NCBI GenBank assembly: GCA_021820825.1
Contig: JAKADD010000073.1
Span: 1-9,599, forward strand
Length of the DNA: 9,599 bases
From: Bacillota bacterium
GTDB taxonomy: Bacteria > Bacillota > Bacilli > Alicyclobacillales > SLC66
Direction of reading: 5' to 3'
Part shown: positions 6,756-9,599 of the stretch, piece by piece
How the letters are laid out: each line of letters starts with the position of its first letter
How positions within the stretch are numbered: the first letter of the stretch is position 1
The notes under the pieces: generated by a model
What the model saw: the letters and a program-made list of their open reading frames with translations, nothing else
Databases searched by the model: none
What the model was told of the DNA's origin: nothing
Made by a program: the position numbers and the translations under genes

Positions 6756-6796
6756 TGCGGAGCCGGAGCAAAATAGCGCGTTTTGCGCACTCCGCA
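6756..6796. promoter_or_regulatory. Nested stem-loop in the divergent region before dedA
   Basis: An outer stem, TGCGGAG (6756-6762) with CTCCGCA (6790-6796), encloses an inner stem, GCAAAA (6768-6773) with TTTTGC (6781-6786), around a 7-base loop. The internal loop is 5 and 3 bases. The structure could form in a dedA leader RNA or, on the other strand, far upstream of the 98-residue gene. No T-run follows. Function is not known. Confidence 0.4.
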
Positions 6797-6809
6797 GATA
6801 ACTTATCTG
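6795..6809. promoter_or_regulatory. 15-base perfect palindrome just upstream of dedA
   Basis: CAGATAA-C-TTATCTG is symmetric over 7+1+7 bases and ends 10 bases before the dedA GTG. It is AT-rich in a GC-rich surrounding and overlaps the nested stem-loop by two bases. Its size and symmetry fit a dimeric repressor operator; I do not recognise the regulator. Confidence 0.4.
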
Positions 6810-6819
6810 TGCAAATGAG

Positions 6820-7437
6820 GTGACGGACATCGCGGACGGGCTGATTGTGCATCTGATTCAGCACTATGGCTATATAAGCCTGACGGGTATACTTGTACTG
6901 GGCATCGTGGGTCTGCCGCTTCCCGACGAGACGATCCTGACCGCCGTCGGGTACTTTGTATACCGCGGCGATCTGTCGTATTTTCCTGCGCTGCTGGCTG
7001 GCATTACAGGGGGCGCAATCGGCATTACGCTCAGTTATCTTGTCGGGGTGTTTGTCGGTCGGCCGCTGGTGCTTCGTTTCGGACGTTTTTTTCATATTAC
7101 AGACAGGACGCTGGGCCGCGTCGAAACATATCTGGCGCGGTATGGAACGTTCACACTGTTTGGCGGTTTCTTTATTCCGGGCATTCGCCACCTGACGGCG
7201 ATCGTGGCCGGGTTGGGCGGGATGTCATTTCCCCGATTTGCGCTGGCCGCTTACACAGGAGTGTGCGTGTGGGTAACGGTGTTCATCACTCTGGGGCGCT
7301 TTGCGGGGCCGCAGATCGCTCTTGTGGCGGACAATCTGCCGATGCCTGTCGTACTCTCCCTGCTTGGCGTCAGTCTGTTCCTGATGCTGTGTTCCCTGAT
7401 CGGATGGAAATCATGGAAACGTCGGTATCGATCATGA
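6820..7437 (+). CDS. DedA-family membrane protein
   Basis: DedA proteins are small integral membrane transporters. Some, such as B. subtilis UptA, return undecaprenyl phosphate across the membrane; others affect proton-dependent tolerance or phospholipid movement. The 205-residue product has the family layout: hydrophobic 16-34, the re-entrant-loop motif GLPLPDETIL (31-40, E37), Asp51, hydrophobic 56-76, GFFIPGIRHLTAIVAG (116-131, Arg123), and C-terminal segments near 142-160 and 176-197. The first Arg of the common RFxPxxR motif is Phe117 here. The start is uncertain. GTG at 6820 gives a normal-length N-terminus but has no good site upstream; GAGGTGA (6817-6823) overlaps it and would better serve a start a few codons in, and GTG 6847 is another option. 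The rodA-like gene follows after 67 bases on the same strand, so a shared transcript is likely. Confidence 0.85.
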   Translation: MTDIADGLIVHLIQHYGYISLTGILVLGIVGLPLPDETILTAVGYFVYRGDLSYFPALLAGITGGAIGITLSYLVGVFVGRPLVLRFGRFFHITDRTLGRVETYLARYGTFTLFGGFFIPGIRHLTAIVAGLGGMSFPRFALAAYTGVCVWVTVFITLGRFAGPQIALVADNLPMPVVLSLLGVSLFLMLCSLIGWKSWKRRYRS

Positions 7438-7492
7438 AACGTTGCGCAAATGGGCCGCTCGTGAGATGATGTTCTACAGATCATTTTTGCTT

Positions 7493-7497
7493 GGAGG
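7493..7497 (+). promoter_or_regulatory. Ribosome binding site fixing the rodA-like start
   Basis: TTGGAGG ends 7 bases before ATG 7505. The frame is open 63 bases further upstream, but the upstream start at 7442 has no Shine-Dalgarno sequence. Confidence 0.75.
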
Positions 7498-7504
7498 CAG
7501 TGGT

Positions 7505-8698
7505 ATGGAATCCGTAGTGAAACGCAATATCCGCGATCTGGAGTACCCGTTGATTTTTGTCATGATTTGCATCTCCATTTTCAGCTGCATCGCCATTTAT
7601 ACGTCTACATACGGAAAAGCCAATCCCGCAACAGGAAACGCACTGCTTGGCATCCCGCCGCACATCCTGCTTCGCCAGGTTGTGTGGGAGGTTTTGGGTT
7701 ATTCGGCCATGTTTGTGATGATGATGATCGATTACAAAACATTGTCGAAGTGGCGTTGGTGGATTTACGGTGTGTGCCTGTTCTTTCTTGTGGCAGTCTT
7801 TGCATTTCATTCGGTCAACGGCGCGCACAGCTGGATCTCGCTGCCCGCCGGTCTGAGTTTTCAGCCGTCTGAGCTCATGAAACTGGCGCTGATCATATGG
7901 ACGGCTGATTACATGGCGAAAATGAATGAAAAGGAGTACCCGGATTACTCATTCAAAAGTTTGTTGCCCATTCTGGGTGTGTTTGCCGTGCCCTTCGCGC
8001 TGACTCTGAAGGAGCCGGCTTTGGGCCAGGCGCTTGTTATGCTGGCGATCCTGTATTCGATGCTGCTCGTGTATGTGCAGAAGAAGCATCTGCGTTTCAT
8101 GGTTGCTGGGTCAGCCGCGTTCCTGGTAGCGTTTGTTCTGGCGATTGGACCGTTTTCCCATGAAACCGTGAGTCTGCTCAGGCATCAACATATTATGCAC
8201 TCGTATCAGGCAAAACGTCTGATCTCTTTTATCGAACCGGGTTCGAGTCCAACAGGCGCTGGCTATCAGGTGCTGGAAGCGGAGATTGCAGTAGGATCAG
8301 GGGGGGTTTTCGGATCCGGGTTGCTGCATGGTACGCAGACGAATGGAAGCTGGATCCCCTTTCAATGGACGGACTTCATATTTTCTGCGATCGCAGAACA
8401 GTTGGGTTTTATCGGATCCAGCGTTTTGATCATGCTTTTTTTGGTTATGTTATACCGAATGGTCAAAGTTGCCACTTCGGCTCTGGACGATTTTGGCGCG
8501 TACCTTGTGGCTGGATCAGTGGGTCTCTTTGCATTTCAGATCTTTGAGAACATCGGAATGAATCTGGTCATCAGTCCTGCGACTGGCATTACGTTGCCGT
8601 TTGTCAGTTACGGAGGTTCTTCTCTGGTTGTTAACTTTCTTAGCATTGGAATTGTCCTTAGCATATCGCTGCGGAGACGCACGCTCCGGTTCGACTGA
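7505..8698 (+). CDS. RodA/FtsW-family SEDS protein
   Basis: This is a second SEDS glycosyltransferase in the window, 397 residues and polytopic (first segment about 15-34, last about 365-388). Family blocks: NGAHSWI (105-111) with the conserved Trp110, SFQPSELMKLALI (118-130), KEPALGQALVML (169-180), a long extracytoplasmic loop about 215-289 with GAGYQVLEAEIAVGSGGVFGSG (251-272), WTDFIFSAIAEQLGFIG (288-304) with the presumed catalytic Asp290, and ITLPFVSYGGSSLVVNFLSIG (362-382). The last block and NGAxSWI are RodA-like, so a role in cell elongation is the first guess, but several such paralogues exist in spore-formers. The start is ATG 7505 with GGAGG 7 bases upstream. It probably shares a transcript with dedA. 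No T-rich hairpin follows the stop, so readthrough toward glnA is possible. Confidence 0.9.
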   Translation: MESVVKRNIRDLEYPLIFVMICISIFSCIAIYTSTYGKANPATGNALLGIPPHILLRQVVWEVLGYSAMFVMMMIDYKTLSKWRWWIYGVCLFFLVAVFAFHSVNGAHSWISLPAGLSFQPSELMKLALIIWTADYMAKMNEKEYPDYSFKSLLPILGVFAVPFALTLKEPALGQALVMLAILYSMLLVYVQKKHLRFMVAGSAAFLVAFVLAIGPFSHETVSLLRHQHIMHSYQAKRLISFIEPGSSPTGAGYQVLEAEIAVGSGGVFGSGLLHGTQTNGSWIPFQWTDFIFSAIAEQLGFIGSSVLIMLFLVMLYRMVKVATSALDDFGAYLVAGSVGLFAFQIFENIGMNLVISPATGITLPFVSYGGSSLVVNFLSIGIVLSISLRRRTLRFD

Positions 8699-8713
8699 TT
8701 TTATGTCGATCTG

Positions 8714-8730
8714 CGTTAGGTATTCTCACA
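8714..8730. promoter_or_regulatory. GlnR/TnrA-like operator upstream of glnA
   Basis: CGTTA-N7-TCACA fits the GlnR/TnrA consensus TGTNA-N7-TNACA at 7 of 8 defined positions (the first T is C). Its right edge is 7 bases upstream of the -35 box and its centre lies about 52 bases before the predicted transcription start, close to where a GlnR site sits in B. subtilis glnRA. The position makes it more credible than the match alone. Confidence 0.45.
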
Positions 8731-8737
8731 CTCTGGA

Positions 8738-8767
8738 TTGACGTTTGTGTCGTTGCTGTCGTATACT
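8738..8767 (+). promoter_or_regulatory. Sigma-A-type promoter of glnA
   Basis: TTGACG (8738-8743), an 18-base spacer and TATACT (8762-8767): each hexamer matches consensus at 5 of 6 positions. Transcription would begin near 8774, giving a leader of about 33 bases before the glnA start. Confidence 0.7.
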
Positions 8768-8806
8768 GATTGTGATAGGTCCATTTTACAATTGGGAGAT
8801 GGTAGA

Positions 8807-9599
8807 TTGACGCCGTCGGACATTTTAGCTCTCATCAAAGAGAAAAATATTCAAATGGTTGATTTTCGCATTGTCGACATGCCAGGAAGGCAGCATCATG
8901 TTACGATACCTGCCGTTGAAATTGAAGAAGACAATCTGGTGAATGGCATAGCGTTTGACGGGTCGAGTATCCAGGGATTTCGGGGCATTGAAGAGAGTGA
9001 CATGGTGATGCGGCCCGATCTTTCTACGGCGTACGTCGATGCGTTCACCGCTGTGCCGACTCTCGATCTGGTTTGTGACGTATACGAACCAGACGGCACG
9101 CGATACAATCGTGATCCGAGGTATATCGCTCAAAAAGCAGAAGCGTTTTTGTTGCAGACGGGAATTGGCACTGCAGCCTATTTCGGCCCTGAACTGGAAT
9201 TTTTCGTGTTTGACGATGTGCGTTTTTCCTCTGCGCAGAGCGGGGCTTTTTACCACGTTGATTCAGAGGAAGCGAACTGGAATACAGGGAAGGATGAAGA
9301 AGGATCCAATCTTGGCTATAAGGTGAAGAACAAGGGCGGCTATTTCCCTGTTCAACCGACGGACAGCCAGCATGATCTGCGGACCGAAATTGTAATGGAA
9401 CTGATGAATGCGGGAATCCGGGTGGAGCGGCATCACCACGAAGTGGCGTCCGCCGGGCAGGCCGAGATTAATTTCCGCTTCAGCACTCTGACAACCGTTT
9501 CCGATACCGTCCTGTTATACAAGTACATCGTGCGCAATGTCGCGAGGCGGTATGGCAAAGTGGCGACTTTTATGCCCAAGCCTGTGTATGGCGACAACG
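8807..9599 (+). CDS. glnA: Glutamine synthetase, type I (beta-like), N-terminal 264 residues
   Basis: Glutamine synthetase makes glutamine from glutamate, ammonia and ATP. The gene runs off the window end; 264 codons are present, about 55-60% of a usual GlnA. Motifs: VDFRIVDMPGRQHH (18-31), the beta-Grasp loop FDGSSIQGF (50-58), the metal ligands in GPELEFF (127-133, E129 and E131), HHHEVASAGQAEINFRF (209-225, E212 and E220), and FMPKPVYGDN (255-264). The ending GDN, the insert NWNTGKDEEGSNLGYKVKNK (157-176) and GGYFPVQPTDSQHDLR (177-192) are like GSI-beta enzymes such as E. coli and Mycobacterium GlnA1. They are unlike the usual Bacillus GSI-alpha, which is shorter there and reads GVNGSGMH. 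The adenylylated Tyr would be outside the window. The start is TTG 8807, with GGGAG (8794-8798) 8 bases upstream; no in-frame ATG precedes residue 17. There is no glnR gene immediately upstream. Confidence 0.92.
   Translation, partial: MTPSDILALIKEKNIQMVDFRIVDMPGRQHHVTIPAVEIEEDNLVNGIAFDGSSIQGFRGIEESDMVMRPDLSTAYVDAFTAVPTLDLVCDVYEPDGTRYNRDPRYIAQKAEAFLLQTGIGTAAYFGPELEFFVFDDVRFSSAQSGAFYHVDSEEANWNTGKDEEGSNLGYKVKNKGGYFPVQPTDSQHDLRTEIVMELMNAGIRVERHHHEVASAGQAEINFRFSTLTTVSDTVLLYKYIVRNVARRYGKVATFMPKPVYGDN

Noticed and set aside
7466..7490. ATGAT...ATCAT followed by TTTTT between dedA and the rodA-like gene, as a terminator
   Set aside because: A 5-bp AT-rich stem with a 9-base loop is too weak, and a shared dedA-rodA transcript is more likely.
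8771..8790. TGTGA...TTACA straddling the glnA transcription start as a second GlnR site
   Set aside because: The half-sites are separated by 10 bases instead of 7, so it does not fit the GlnR/TnrA consensus.
8825..9256. Minus-strand open frame opposite glnA
   Set aside because: glnA motifs run unbroken through the plus strand here, so this is a shadow frame.

Overview
The window looks like chromosomal DNA from a moderately GC-rich Gram-positive bacterium, most likely a Bacillota (Bacilli, perhaps Alicyclobacillaceae-like). The reasons are the MurT/GatD lipid II amidation pair, strong GGAGG-type ribosome binding sites in front of ATG, GTG and TTG starts, two SEDS (FtsW/RodA) genes, and a GlnR/TnrA-like box in front of glnA. 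The genus is an inference. There is no mobile element, tRNA, rRNA or CRISPR array, and no gap longer than about 225 bases.

Layout. 1-213 (+) is the 3' end of an RluA-type pseudouridine synthase. It converges on tcdA (225-965, -), the tRNA t6A dehydratase. tcdA diverges from an SDR oxidoreductase gene (1091-1864, +), and a palindromic -10 region lies between them. The SDR gene is followed after 4 bases by murT (1869-3218), which overlaps gatD (3215-3964) by ATGA, so the three probably form one operon. gatD overlaps tail-to-tail by 4 bases with an MBL-fold hydrolase gene (3961-4911, -). That gene lies 23 bases behind an ftsW/spoVE-like SEDS gene (4935-6173, -). Upstream of the SEDS gene are a 225-base gap with a perfect 13-bp hairpin and an unrecognised 98-residue membrane-anchored protein gene (6399-6695, -). 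A structured 124-base region then separates this block from a divergent pair on the + strand: a dedA-family gene (6820-7437) and a rodA-like SEDS gene (7505-8698). The window ends inside a glutamine synthetase gene (8807 to end, +) with its own sigma-A-type promoter and GlnR-like operator.

How the genes fit together. Four products belong, or may belong, to the lipid II and undecaprenyl-phosphate cycle. MurT-GatD amidates the stem peptide glutamate, using glutamine. The two SEDS proteins polymerise lipid II. Some DedA proteins return undecaprenyl phosphate across the membrane. GlnA at the right edge makes the glutamine that GatD consumes, but it appears to be separately regulated.

The most interesting points are the GSI-beta-type glutamine synthetase in an apparent Bacillota genome with a GlnR-like box, the unrecognised 98-residue Sm-like-plus-TM protein, the two structured intergenic regions (6322-6353 and 6756-6809), and several family-signature substitutions (MurT fourth zinc Cys, DedA first Arg, SDR tetrad Asn, the PDxG Asp in both SEDS proteins). 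I do not see a convincing wholly new system. The cell-envelope cluster around the unknown small protein is the best candidate for new biology.
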